This document shows positions 17,784 to 27,951 of a DNA stretch of 64,000 nt, piece by piece. A program made the translations under genes and the position numbers. Under the pieces are notes generated by a model. It was not told the DNA's origin, did no database searches, and saw only the letters and a program-made list of their open reading frames with translations. The DNA comes from Phycisphaerales bacterium (GTDB lineage Bacteria > Planctomycetota > Phycisphaerae > Phycisphaerales > UBA1924). The stretch is from assembly GCA_022843565.1 (NCBI GenBank), contig JALHNK010000002.1, positions 1-64,000 of the forward strand, written 5' to 3'. The stretch's first letter is position 1, and each line of letters starts with the position of its first letter.

Positions 17784-18863
17784 GTGAGAACCGGTCGATC
17801 TCGTCGAGGCCGTCAGCACGGCCAACAGCAGCACTCTGCTCCACACCACTCGCAACCGCAAGGGCAAGGCCCCGGTGGTCACGTCGGCGGCCCGAACTCG
17901 CACGCCCCACGCCCGGGCCACGAGATGGCGCAAGTGCCCGGCTTTGATCCGGCGACGGCGCCGTTGATCAAGCCCTGGGATGAGCTCACGAGCATCGACC
18001 CGCAGCCGCGGCTCACCATGGAGTATCCCGGCTGCCCCGATTCCTGCCGGCTGATCGACCTGTTCTGCCCGATCGGCCGCGGGCAACGAGCCCTGATCGT
18101 GTCGCCCCCGAAGGCCGGCAAGACCTCGCTGCTGAAGGACATCGCCCGCGCGATCACGCACAACTCGCCCGAGTGCTTGGTCATCGGCCTGCTCATCGAC
18201 GAGCGCCCCGAAGAGGTCACCGACTTCCGGCGTACCTTCGCCGCGTTCGGCAACGACGCCGCGGGGAATCCAAAGGCCGTCGTCATGGCCAGCAGCAACG
18301 ACCACGGCGTGGAGCGTCACATCGCGGTGAGCACCCAGTGCATCGCGATCTGCCGTCGCATGGTCGAGGCCGGCCGGCACGTCGTGGTTGTCATGGACTC
18401 CCTGACGCGCCTGGGCCGGACGTTCAACCTCTCGCGTCGGCACGCCAGCAGCGGGCGCACACTCAGCGGCGGGCTTGACGCCAAGGCGCTGGAGGTGCCG
18501 CGGCAGATCTTCGGCAGCGCACGAAACACCGAAGAGGCCGGCAGCCTCACGATCATCGCCAGTTGCCTGGTCGACACCGGCTCGATCGGCGATCAGGTGA
18601 TCTTCGAGGAGTTCAAGGGCTCGGGCAACATGGAGCTGGTGCTGGATCGCAAGATCGCCGAGCGCCGGCTCTTCCCGGCGATCAACCTCTCGGCCAGCGG
18701 CACCCGCAAAGAGAACCTGCTGATCCCCGAGGCAGACCTGAAGACCGTGACAGCCCTACGCCGGCGGCTGATGCAGATGCCGCCGCATGTGCAGATCGAG
18801 CAGTTGCTCGCGGCCCTGCGCCGCTTCCCGACCAACGGCCATCTCGTCGGCAGCGCTCAGTAA
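17784..18863 (+). CDS. rho: Transcription termination factor Rho, short form
   Basis: 359 residues starting at a GTG after AGGGG. The RecA-like helicase domain is complete: Walker A PPKAGKTS (108-115), LLIDERPEEVTDF, Walker B VVVMDSLTRLGR, then SGGLDAKALEVP and FGSARNTEE, and FEEFKGSGNMELVLDR. What is missing is the N-terminal helical part and the cold-shock-like primary RNA-binding domain of typical Rho (E. coli 419 residues). Residues 1-55 here are instead Gln/His/Gly/Arg-rich and probably disordered. Only 136 nt separate the start from the preceding stop, so no hidden RNA-binding domain fits upstream. It is either a divergent main Rho or a paralogue. Confidence 0.88.
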   Translation: MRTGRSRRGRQHGQQQHSAPHHSQPQGQGPGGHVGGPNSHAPRPGHEMAQVPGFDPATAPLIKPWDELTSIDPQPRLTMEYPGCPDSCRLIDLFCPIGRGQRALIVSPPKAGKTSLLKDIARAITHNSPECLVIGLLIDERPEEVTDFRRTFAAFGNDAAGNPKAVVMASSNDHGVERHIAVSTQCIAICRRMVEAGRHVVVVMDSLTRLGRTFNLSRRHASSGRTLSGGLDAKALEVPRQIFGSARNTEEAGSLTIIASCLVDTGSIGDQVIFEEFKGSGNMELVLDRKIAERRLFPAINLSASGTRKENLLIPEADLKTVTALRRRLMQMPPHVQIEQLLAALRRFPTNGHLVGSAQ

Positions 18864-18908
18864 TCGCGATGCGGCGTACGCCCGGTCCGTTCAACCTATC
18901 ATTGTCCG

Positions 18909-19571
18909 ATGGCGATCTCGCACCGAAAACTTGCGATCGTTGTGCTCGTCGCCACGTTGCTGGGCGCTGGCGGCTGGGTGCTGCGGTTCGGGGTGCGTGA
19001 CAACGTGCTGCCCCGCAACTATGGCGTCGTGGATGAGGGGCACGTGTATCGCACCGGGCGATTGACACCCGCCGCGACCGAGACCGTCGTCAAGCGCCAC
19101 GGCATCAAAACCATTATCGACCTCGGCGCGTATGAGGGCATCCCCGACGATGAGCGTCTGGCGCAGCGCACCGCCGAGTCGCTCGGCGTGAAGCGCCATG
19201 TGTTCACACTCGACGGCGACGGCACCGGCCACCCGATGGGCTATGTCGAGGCGCTGCGGCTGATCACCGACCCGGCGAATCAGCCGGTGCTGATCCACTG
19301 CGCCGCGGGGGCACAGCGGACGACCGTCTGCGTGATGATGTACGAGAAGCTCGTGAACAACGTGCCGCTGGAAGAGACGCTGAAGGTCTCGATGGACCAC
19401 AAGCACGATCCGAAGGACAACCCGAAGCTGTGGCCCTATGTGCAGCGTTGGGCCGCGGAAATCGAGCGGGCGTATCGCGATGGCGGGGTGATCGATGCGC
19501 CGGAGTTCCGCCCGTATCGCCCGGTGGCGCCGAAGCCGGCAACGCCAGCGCCGACCACACCCGCACCCTGA
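18909..19571 (+). CDS. Membrane-anchored tyrosine/dual-specificity phosphatase
   Basis: 220 residues with an N-terminal membrane anchor (about 7-26). The catalytic P-loop is HCAAGAQRT (Cys131, Arg137), matching HCX5R. An Asp-rich loop DGDGTGHP (about 102-109) could supply the general acid. The fold resembles the SIW14/DSP-type family. The C-terminus is Pro/Ala/Thr-rich. The active site probably faces the periplasm or cytoplasm depending on anchor topology. It starts 45 nt after rho on the same strand, but a functional link is not implied. Substrate unknown. Confidence 0.8.
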   Translation: MAISHRKLAIVVLVATLLGAGGWVLRFGVRDNVLPRNYGVVDEGHVYRTGRLTPAATETVVKRHGIKTIIDLGAYEGIPDDERLAQRTAESLGVKRHVFTLDGDGTGHPMGYVEALRLITDPANQPVLIHCAAGAQRTTVCVMMYEKLVNNVPLEETLKVSMDHKHDPKDNPKLWPYVQRWAAEIERAYRDGGVIDAPEFRPYRPVAPKPATPAPTTPAP

Positions 19572-19693
19572 GCGACGCGCGGAGCAACCGCACACGCCCC
19601 GCGTGATTCACAGATGGACGCCGCGCCTGAGGCTCTGCGAAGGCACGGGCTGCGGGCGCTCACACACCCTCCGCGACGATCATCGCTCGGCAA

Positions 19694-21139
19694 TCACGCC
19701 TTCGCGGCGCTCGGTGCCAGCACCAGCGCGCCGTACGTCGTCAAGAGCTCCGGCCTCGCCGCGAGGTACTCGAACGCCGGGAACTGCGCGACGCCGATCG
19801 CCCGCTTGCACAGGTCGGTCCACTCGGTGAAGTCGCTGGTCGGCAGCGCCGGCGCGCCGGACGCGGCTCCGGCGATCGGCTGGCAGAGGTCCAAGAACTT
19901 CTGGCGGATGTCGGCCCGCTCGGCGTTCTCACTGGTGCTCGTTTGCGGCGCGAGCTGCGCGAGCTTGACGATCTCGGCGTGAGCGGCGCTGCGCCAATCA
20001 ATGCCCAGCGGCTCGAGGATCGAGCCGGTGCCCAGGAGCTGAAGCGCCCGCTGGGCGTGCGAGGAGATGCGGTCCTCGGCTCGCGCCAGCACAGGCTTCA
20101 TCTCCTTCAGCGCGTCCTGGGCGTTCAGAAACGCCGCGTTCAGCGCCAGCCGCTTGAGCGCGATGTGCGGCACGCCGTAGCTCAGCGCCGCCCGCAGCGG
20201 CTGCGCGCCGGAAGCCACGAACATGATCATCGGCGAGTATCGCGTCGGGAAGTACTTCGCCAGATCGCTCTCCAGCTCCGCGATGATGTCCGCGTGATGC
20301 CGATCCGGTGAGATGTGCCCGAACCACAGCGATGCGCCCGACGCGCCGAGCTCTCCAGAGCCCGTGGCGCCCGCGGGGTCCATGTGCGAGAGATCGATCG
20401 TCACGTTGACAAACAGCGGGTCCATCGAGCCCGGCGCGAGATACACGAACTGCATCGTTGGAGCCGCGGCGTAGTACAGCGCGTCCCGCAGCGAGAGCGT
20501 GACGTTCAGCGGCTCGACATACGAGCCGTCCTTGCCCTGTCGCGGCAGGCTGAGAGCCATGGTGCCGCGATCGATATCGGCCTGGAGCCAGCGCGTCGCC
20601 AGGCCGGCGGGGCGCTTGTGTGGTTCGACGAGCGAGTTGTTCCACTCGCTGCGGAGCGAGACGAAGGTGAGGCGGCCGTGGCGCTGGGTCTCCGGCGTGC
20701 GTGCGTGCTTGATCACGTCGCGCAGGATCGAGACCAGCGCCTCGGTGACGACGAGGCGCGCATCCTCGCTGGAGCGCTGCTTGGCGTGAAAGTCGATTCG
20801 GATGTTCAGGCTGATCTCGGCATCGGGGCTGGTGTAGAGCTTCGGCGCCGCCGAGCCGCCGAAGAGCCCGAGCCCGAAGCGCACGCGGGCGCCGGGCAGT
20901 GGCTTGCGCGTCGCGCCGTGAAACGCATCGGCCAGCGCGAGCATCGGCTCGCGATACTGCTGCACGCTCGCGTCGGCCAACTCGCTCATCACCGGGTGCG
21001 CAAAGCAGCCGGTGCCCGCCAGCGGCTCAACGCGATAGGGGTCCTTTCCGACCAGCGACGTGCCGGGGATGGTGATCTGGCGCGGCGCGGGGGGTTGGTT
21101 GGCGGCGTTGGAGGCGGCGTTGGAGGCGTCGGTGGTCAT
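19694..21139 (-). CDS. Conserved-looking protein of unknown function (481 aa)
   Basis: A 481-residue soluble protein with no signal peptide or membrane segment. The N-terminus is Ala/Asn-rich; the middle mixes strands and helices (AEISLNIRIDFHAKQRSS, VNVTIDLSHMDPAG) and the C-terminal half is mostly helical. Codon use is like that of its neighbours. I did not recognise a family. Its downstream neighbour is convergent (the phosphatase) and its upstream neighbour on the same strand is a prepilin-like gene, 75 nt away, which gives no functional clue. Confidence 0.6.
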   Translation of the reverse strand: MTTDASNAASNAANQPPAPRQITIPGTSLVGKDPYRVEPLAGTGCFAHPVMSELADASVQQYREPMLALADAFHGATRKPLPGARVRFGLGLFGGSAAPKLYTSPDAEISLNIRIDFHAKQRSSEDARLVVTEALVSILRDVIKHARTPETQRHGRLTFVSLRSEWNNSLVEPHKRPAGLATRWLQADIDRGTMALSLPRQGKDGSYVEPLNVTLSLRDALYYAAAPTMQFVYLAPGSMDPLFVNVTIDLSHMDPAGATGSGELGASGASLWFGHISPDRHHADIIAELESDLAKYFPTRYSPMIMFVASGAQPLRAALSYGVPHIALKRLALNAAFLNAQDALKEMKPVLARAEDRISSHAQRALQLLGTGSILEPLGIDWRSAAHAEIVKLAQLAPQTSTSENAERADIRQKFLDLCQPIAGAASGAPALPTSDFTEWTDLCKRAIGVAQFPAFEYLAARPELLTTYGALVLAPSAAKA

Positions 21140-21214
21140 GGGGCGATCATTGGCGACGCGGGTGACGCGTGCGCGCGATGTCGCGAGAACAAAGGCACGA
21201 TGTGCCCCCGATTC

Positions 21215-22084
21215 TCACGGCGTCGGCTGGCCCGGCATCGGCACCCAGAACCAGTAGTCCTTGGTCATCACCTCGCCCGGCGTCATGGCGACGTAGTCGG
21301 TGTGGCCGTCCAGGAAGCTCATCACGGCGCGGTTGGTGTCTTTGAACTCGCCGACCCAGTTGCGACGCTGCGAGTCGTTGGCGACGACGTCGGCGGTCTG
21401 GTCGTGGACCCAGACGAACTTGGACGGGATGAAGTTCGCGGCGGTGGACATGCGGCGGATGCCGAAGTTCATGACGCGCCAGGAGTACACAAGCGAGTTC
21501 TCGCCGGGGCGCTGGCCTTGGCCGCGCTGGTCCATCCAGGTCTTCAGCGGGTTCCACCACGCGAGGTTGGTGTGGTAGCTGGTGCCGGTGTCGTCGTAGC
21601 TGGAGAATCGCGGGTCGGGTGTCGGGTACGGCGAGAAGAACTGGTAGCTGGCGGTGTCGCCCGGAGACTTGAAGACGGGCAACTCGATGGCGCGGCGCTG
21701 GCCGATATCGGTGATCGTCGTCGGCAGGCTGAGCTCCGGGTAGAGGTAGCTGTTCAACGGGCGCTTGCCGGGGGCCAGGTCGTACGCGCCGCCCTGAACG
21801 CCGAGCCAGCGTTCGTTGCAGGCCTTGCCGCCATAGGTGAAGCTGCTCCAGCCGACGAAGCTGCCGCTGACGGTGAGGACGTAGGGCATGGCCTCTTTGA
21901 AGTCGGTGCGATAGGTGAGCGCCGCGGCGAGGATCTGGCGGTTGTTGCTCATCGAGAGCGAGAGGCGCGCGAGGTTGCGGGCCTTGCCCAGCGAGGGCAG
22001 CAGGATCGAGATGAGCAGCGCGATGATGGCAATGACCACCAACAGCTCGATGAGCGTGAACCCGGCGCGAGTGATCTTCTTCAT
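21215..22084 (-). CDS. Prepilin-like exported protein (type II pseudopilin N-terminus)
   Basis: 289 residues from the ATG at 22084. The leader MKKITRAG precedes FTLIELLVVIAIIALLISIL, the prepilin peptidase site with Glu5 and hydrophobic helix. The body is of the planctomycete type with a late DGHTDYVAM motif, like the family described as prepilin-type N-terminal cleavage/methylation and H-X9-DG proteins. Many planctomycete genomes carry dozens of these. It could be a minor pseudopilin of the secretion system at 8.5-12.7 kb or serve an unrelated surface role. The upstream open frame to 22180 is not used. Confidence 0.8.
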   Translation of the reverse strand: MKKITRAGFTLIELLVVIAIIALLISILLPSLGKARNLARLSLSMSNNRQILAAALTYRTDFKEAMPYVLTVSGSFVGWSSFTYGGKACNERWLGVQGGAYDLAPGKRPLNSYLYPELSLPTTITDIGQRRAIELPVFKSPGDTASYQFFSPYPTPDPRFSSYDDTGTSYHTNLAWWNPLKTWMDQRGQGQRPGENSLVYSWRVMNFGIRRMSTAANFIPSKFVWVHDQTADVVANDSQRRNWVGEFKDTNRAVMSFLDGHTDYVAMTPGEVMTKDYWFWVPMPGQPTP

Positions 22085-22166
22085 AGGCGCAATCCTGTGT
22101 GATGAACCCGCGAGGTGGGTGCTGATCGAGGTCCGGCGGCGCGGCGGCGCACGGGCCGGTGGGGAA

Positions 22167-23399
22167 TCAGGGCTTCTCAAGCAGCGAGTGCGAGATGCAG
22201 CACATCGCTGGCGCCGGCGGATAGGCCAGGCGGTATCGGAAAACGCGGAACTCGGTGATCGGGCGGTTCAAGCGAGCCGCGGCCAGCGTCAGCAGTTCGG
22301 CGTAGCGCGGCATCGCTCGTGTTGGCGGCTCCGGGATGGCCCGACCGAGATCGATCAAATCAGTGGGAACGGGCAGCGCGGCGGCGATCGCTGCGGGATC
22401 CGGATACAACGGCCCGCCCGGCGACATGCTGAAAACACGAACGCTCGGCGAGTGCGCGAACGTCAGCGACTCGTGGACGAGAAAGTCAAAGACCAGTTCT
22501 TCCGACGGCGTGTACAGGTACACACAGTGGTCGCCGGTCTCACCGGGGATCGAGGCGTGGGGCGGGACGGCGCCGAGATCGACCCAGCCGTAGACCACGT
22601 CGTTGGACGCGGAATAGCCGACATGCCCAGGCTCGAGCATGTAGCGGAAGCTGCCGCCCGGACGCTCGACGGCCTTGATCCTCACGTCGTCGGGACGGCA
22701 GAAGTCGCGCAGCAGGGGCGTCGCGTCACCCGTCGCGTCGGATGTCAGCGGCACAGTGCCGGAGTTGTTGACCGCAACGTTGCCGGGGCCCCAGTTGGCG
22801 ATCGTCGCCACCGACCAGGGCACGTTGGGCCGCAGGCGGCAGAGTTCTAGAAGACCGCCGATGATGCCGACATCGAGCAGGCCGGGGGTCTGGCTGGGCG
22901 AGAGGAACTGGGCCGTGAACTGTGTCGTGGCGCGGACGCCCAGCAGCGATGAGTTGCACTGATAGCCGGACTTGCGGAAGGCCTCCATCCGCTTGCGGGA
23001 GGTGCCGCCCTTGGGCACGCTGACGATCATCTCCAGCGTGTCGCGATCGCGGGCGTGCGTCGAGACAAAGCCCTCGAAGCGGTCGATCGCGTCGTTCAGT
23101 TCGGTGGCCCGCTCCGCCGGGGCGCCCGCCTTGACCATCGCGGCGTGAAAGATGGCCAGCCCCGACCGGCCCGGGACGTGCTGAAGGGCGCTCCAGGCAT
23201 CCTCTTCGCGGACGGCGCGGCTGATCCGCCAGGCGAGCGTCTTGTCAATGCGGAACCGGCGAGACAACTCCTGAGGAACCGCCGGGTCGCCACCGACGGA
23301 CTCGATGATCGCGACCAAGGCTCGCCGCAGGTCGCGGATGGCAACCTGGCCATCGCTGGCAAGCTGGGGGGAGGCGGGTTGGCTGGAAATGGTGGTCAT
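22167..23399 (-). CDS. Uncharacterised protein with N-terminal HTH-like region
   Basis: 410 residues from the ATG at 23399. Residues about 18-80 are helical with LSRRFRIDKTLAWRISRAVR, resembling a helix-turn-helix. The rest (about 150-400) is alpha/beta with no recognised motif (for example VYGWVDLGAVPPHAS, CVYLYTPSEELVFDFLVHE). It may be a transcriptional regulator with a sensing domain; this is inference. The gene is divergent from the large exported protein at 23701 and could regulate it. Confidence 0.6.
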   Translation of the reverse strand: MTTISSQPASPQLASDGQVAIRDLRRALVAIIESVGGDPAVPQELSRRFRIDKTLAWRISRAVREEDAWSALQHVPGRSGLAIFHAAMVKAGAPAERATELNDAIDRFEGFVSTHARDRDTLEMIVSVPKGGTSRKRMEAFRKSGYQCNSSLLGVRATTQFTAQFLSPSQTPGLLDVGIIGGLLELCRLRPNVPWSVATIANWGPGNVAVNNSGTVPLTSDATGDATPLLRDFCRPDDVRIKAVERPGGSFRYMLEPGHVGYSASNDVVYGWVDLGAVPPHASIPGETGDHCVYLYTPSEELVFDFLVHESLTFAHSPSVRVFSMSPGGPLYPDPAAIAAALPVPTDLIDLGRAIPEPPTRAMPRYAELLTLAAARLNRPITEFRVFRYRLAYPPAPAMCCISHSLLEKP

Positions 23400-23700
23400 T
23401 CTGACATTTATCGGCCAAAACACCCAGTGGCGGTTCGGGCAGCGGGTCCGTCGGAACGATTGTACCACCAATCTTCGACGCATCCAGCGATCCAATAAAT
23501 TTCTCTGGAGAAATCTTCGGCATTTTCTTGCACTGTGCCGAAATGACGATAACCTTTATTCGCGGCAGGCGTTGGATGCCGGGTCTTGCGCGTTTTCCCG
23601 CGCTCCCGGTCATCCCGCACCATCTGGATCGAAACCCGTTTCTTCCCATCACCCTCAGTCCCCATCACCCTCACTCGGCCTCGCATCCGGAGAACCCACC
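23400..23700. promoter_or_regulatory. AT-rich divergent control region with inverted repeats
   Basis: About 300 nt between divergent genes, distinctly AT-richer than its surroundings. ATTTCTC (23499-23505) pairs with GAGAAAT (23508-23514), and TTCGGCA (23516-23522) with TGCCGAA (23536-23542). On the minus strand a TACAAT (23464-23459) could be the -10 box for the gene starting at 23399. The inverted repeats look like operators or hairpins. GGAGAA at about 23689 is the ribosome site for 23701. Confidence 0.4.
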
Positions 23701-26580
23701 ATGAAGACTCGATCGATGTATCTTGGCGTACTGACCGCGGCGTTGCTCGCGAGCTCGGCCGGCGCGCAGCCTCGGCTGATCTCAACCCCTTCCAAGGGCA
23801 TTCAATCGATCAGCAACGCCGACGGCGCGGGGACGTATGTTCTGGCGGGCTCGTCGCTCTCGGGGGTGTTTCGCCAGACGTGGAACGGCGCAACGAACAC
23901 GCTGACGGAGTCGGCGGTCGGCGCGGCGAGCTCATCGGGCGGGTATGTGAGCGCTGATGGCACAATCATCGCGACACAGTCGGCCAACGCGGCCCCGGGC
24001 CAGCTCTCGGGATTCAACAACAATGGTGTGATCAGCCCGCCCTACTCGGCGACGCCCGCGCTCACGTCGGTGCTGCTGTCGAACACCGCTCTGGTGAGCT
24101 CGACGTGGAACTCGACGACGAACACGTTCCTGCGTGCGACGTCGTGGCCGGCGAATCCGGCGGTGCGGTCGTTCGGCCCCGGCATCAGCGGCGGCGCGAT
24201 CAACACGCCCTTTGGCATGTCCTCGACCGGGCGGTATGTGGTTGGCCAGACGTACGTCTCGACGTACAACAACAACTCCGCGGCCCCGGGCACGACGATC
24301 AACACGACCAACACGTACTTCCGCCCGTACGTCTGGGATACACAGACGGGTATCGGCACGTTCCTCCCCACGCCGTTCCGCACCTCCACGCAGACCTGGC
24401 GTGCCCGCAGCGGGCAGGCGTATGACGTCAGCACCGACGGCACGGTTGTGCTCGGCTCGCAGGAGCACAACGTCTCCTCTCTGCCGGAACCGGACCCCGA
24501 TGCCGCTCGCATCATCGTGTGGCGATGGAACGGCAGCGCGTACGTGAACACGTTCCTGCCGGGCAATCAGGACATCAACGGCAACATCCAGTCGCTCAGC
24601 ACCGGCCCGAACCAGTGGCACATGAACGATGACGGCACCAAGATCACCGGCAAGTCGCGGAACATCGCCGGCGAATCGTGGATCTCGCAGTGGAACTGGA
24701 ACGCGGGCACGCAAACCTGGGACGGCCCGGTGCAGCTCTTCCGCGATGGCCAGCTCTCTGCTCCGGCGAGCTGGCTGACCAGCGGCTTGATCGCAAACGG
24801 CGTGATCTCCGGCCTGACGATCACTGGCGTCACCGAAGACGGCAACACGATCGTCGGGTTTGCGACGTATTTCAACGATGGCCTGCCGCAGCGTGGCGGG
24901 TTCATCTGGAAGCAGTCTGACGGCCTGGTCCGTGACTGGTATGACTACCTCGTGTCGCTGAACGTTGCGAACATTGGCCCGACCCAGAACTGGGGTCCGG
25001 TGGGTGAGGGCGCGGCCCCCAACACGGACTTCACGCGTGGCCAGCCGGCGCTGGGCTACCCGTCGGCGATCTCGCGTGATGGCGCCCTGATCGCGGGCTT
25101 CCACAGTGCGAACCAGCAGATCATCGGTTCGCAGCCCTGGATCCTGGACTCGGTGACGACCGGCTGCGTGCCGCCGTCGATCACGCTGAACCCGACAGCG
25201 GCGATCTCGATCTCCAACTGCTCCGGCGCGTTCAGCACGATCTTCAACGTCGCCGCCTCCGGCTCAGCGCCGTTCACCTACCAATGGTACCGCAACGGCG
25301 TGGCGCTGGTCGACGGCGTGCAGGCCAGCGGCGGCACGATCACGGGCGCGACGACGCTTCAGGCTCGCCTGACATCGCCGAAGCCGGGCGACGCGGGGAC
25401 GTATTACTGCATCGTGACCGGCGGCTGCGGCACGGCTCAGACGACCAACTCGGTGGTGACGGTGGACGCCGCGACGGGCACGCCGATCGTGAATGATGTG
25501 TGCAGCTCGGCGCTTGAGGTGGGCGAGGGAACGTTTACGTTCAGCCCCTGCGGCGCGTATGTGATGGACCCGGTGGCCGGTGCGCCGTCGTGCCTGCCCT
25601 TGGGCGGCGTGTTCAGCTCGGACGTGTGGTACAAGTACGTGCCGACGATCACCGGCTTTGCTCGCGTCGAGACCTGCGGCGCGAGCTATGACACGATCGT
25701 GTCGGTCTTCTCGGATTGCAACGGCGGCGAGCTTGAGTGCAACGATGACTATCTGACGGGCACTGCGACGTCGTGCACCTCGTCGCGCAGCCGCGTGGCT
25801 CGCTTCGCGGTGACTTCGGGTGTACCGGTGTGGGTCCGCATCGTGGCCAAGGCGACGACGCCGGGCACGACGGGCTCGGTGCGGATCCTGGCGGCGCCGG
25901 CGGCGGCACCGAACGACAACTGCGGCAGCCCGACCCCGGCGGTGCTCGGCAGCAACAGCTTTGATCTGACCGAGGCCTCGGCCGATCCGCTCGTGGTGAC
26001 CTGCAACACCGCCACTGCGGCGCGTGACGTGTGGTACTCCTGGACGGCTCCGCAGACCGGCCTGCTGCGTGTGTCCACCTGCGGCGGCACGACGCTGAAC
26101 ACCGTTCTGAGCATCCACCCGCAGTGCTTTGATCTGGCCCTGGCTTGCAACGACACCGCGGTGGCGGGCGATTGTGCGACCGGCACCTCGAACCAGGCGT
26201 CGATCTCGAACTTCGAGACGACCGCTGGCGCGACCTACCTCATCCGCCTGGCCGGCAACAGCAACAGCGCGATCGGCCTGGGCACGTTCTCGCTCACGTT
26301 CCGCCAGGATCGCTGCAACCCCGCGGACATCGCCAACGACGACGGTGCGACGCCGCTGCCGCCGGCGGCCGGTGGCGCTCGCCTGACGAACAACGGCGTG
26401 ACCGAGGGTGACTACAACCTGTTCTTCGCCAACTACTTTGACGCGATCCCGGTGTGCGACATCGCCAACGACGACGGCGCCCCGCTGCCGCCCTTCGGCG
26501 CGCTGACGACGAACAACGGCGTGACCGAGGCGGACTACAACCTCTTCTTCTCGATCTTCTTCGACGGCTGCGCGCTCTAA
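23701..26580 (+). CDS. Large exported protein: repeats, Ig-like domain, GC-type dockerin tail
   Basis: 959 residues from the ATG at 23701 (GGAGAA upstream); the frame is open further upstream but the signal peptide starts here (MKTRSMYLGVLTAALLASS, cut near AGAQ). Residues about 25-480 are beta-rich with TDGTVVLGSQ- and TEDGNTIVGF-type repeats, as in HAF/extracellular beta-propeller repeat proteins. An Ig-like domain follows (about 485-600: FTYQWYRNGVAL, DAGTYYCIV). Two Cys-rich beta-sandwich repeats come next (SSDVWYKYVP, ARDVWYSWTAP) resembling pre-peptidase C-terminal domains. The tail has two dockerin-like repeats (ADIANDDG, CDIANDDG, NNGVTEGDYNLFF) and ends DGCAL. A strong terminator follows at 26655. 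Probably a surface or secreted adhesin-like protein; no catalytic motif seen. Confidence 0.8.
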   Translation: MKTRSMYLGVLTAALLASSAGAQPRLISTPSKGIQSISNADGAGTYVLAGSSLSGVFRQTWNGATNTLTESAVGAASSSGGYVSADGTIIATQSANAAPGQLSGFNNNGVISPPYSATPALTSVLLSNTALVSSTWNSTTNTFLRATSWPANPAVRSFGPGISGGAINTPFGMSSTGRYVVGQTYVSTYNNNSAAPGTTINTTNTYFRPYVWDTQTGIGTFLPTPFRTSTQTWRARSGQAYDVSTDGTVVLGSQEHNVSSLPEPDPDAARIIVWRWNGSAYVNTFLPGNQDINGNIQSLSTGPNQWHMNDDGTKITGKSRNIAGESWISQWNWNAGTQTWDGPVQLFRDGQLSAPASWLTSGLIANGVISGLTITGVTEDGNTIVGFATYFNDGLPQRGGFIWKQSDGLVRDWYDYLVSLNVANIGPTQNWGPVGEGAAPNTDFTRGQPALGYPSAISRDGALIAGFHSANQQIIGSQPWILDSVTTGCVPPSITLNPTAAISISNCSGAFSTIFNVAASGSAPFTYQWYRNGVALVDGVQASGGTITGATTLQARLTSPKPGDAGTYYCIVTGGCGTAQTTNSVVTVDAATGTPIVNDVCSSALEVGEGTFTFSPCGAYVMDPVAGAPSCLPLGGVFSSDVWYKYVPTITGFARVETCGASYDTIVSVFSDCNGGELECNDDYLTGTATSCTSSRSRVARFAVTSGVPVWVRIVAKATTPGTTGSVRILAAPAAAPNDNCGSPTPAVLGSNSFDLTEASADPLVVTCNTATAARDVWYSWTAPQTGLLRVSTCGGTTLNTVLSIHPQCFDLALACNDTAVAGDCATGTSNQASISNFETTAGATYLIRLAGNSNSAIGLGTFSLTFRQDRCNPADIANDDGATPLPPAAGGARLTNNGVTEGDYNLFFANYFDAIPVCDIANDDGAPLPPFGALTTNNGVTEADYNLFFSIFFDGCAL

Positions 26581-26612
26581 ATCTCTACTGGCCACAACTG
26601 GGCAGTTCGGCA

Positions 26613-26651
26613 CTGAACCCTCAGCACTCAGGACTCATTGCTCAGTACTCC
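26613..26651. repeat. Heptamer array (CTGA/CTCA words)
   Basis: CTGA at 26613, then CTCA at 26620, 26627, 26634 and 26641, then CTCC at 26648: an exact 7-nt period over six units. It lies between the stop at 26580 and the terminator at 26655. Confidence 0.8.
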
Positions 26652-26654
26652 TCC

Positions 26655-26700
26655 ACGGACCCCGGCTCGATCTCGAGCCGGGGTCCGTTGCTTTGTGACG
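26655..26700 (+). terminator. Intrinsic terminator of the large exported protein gene
   Basis: A 15-16 bp stem (CGGACCCCGGCTCGA with its complement, minimal loop) ends at 26688 and is followed by TTGCTTTG. It cleanly separates the dockerin gene from the ABC ATPase gene. Confidence 0.85.
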
Positions 26701-26730
26701 GGCGTGGTTGTGGTCGATACCATCGGCACC

Positions 26731-27858
<1,128 letters not shown>

Positions 27859-27866
27859 ATGAAAAC

Positions 27867-27888
27867 GCCCCGGCGCGACGGCCGGGGC
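27867..27888 (-). terminator. Hairpin between convergent genes, intrinsic on the minus strand
   Basis: GCCCCGGC pairs with GCCGGGGC around a 6-nt loop. On the minus strand it is followed by GTTTTC, which suits termination of the gene ending at 27952; it also lies 8 nt beyond the ABC ATPase stop. Confidence 0.7.
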
Positions 27889-27951
27889 GGGGTGAGGCGG
27901 GGTAGGTTTCGAGTTCGGTGAGAGCCGCGGCCGAGGTGCCGCGGGCAACAC

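Noticed and set aside
20315-22102. Long open frame on the plus strand (595 codons)
   Set aside because: Runs antisense to the 19694-21139 and prepilin-like genes. Its translation is Arg/Ala/Gly/Val/His-biased with no motif, as expected for a shadow frame in GC-rich DNA.
25264-26613. Long open frame on the minus strand opposite the dockerin protein
   Set aside because: Shadow of a clear coding region with signal peptide, Ig-like and dockerin domains.
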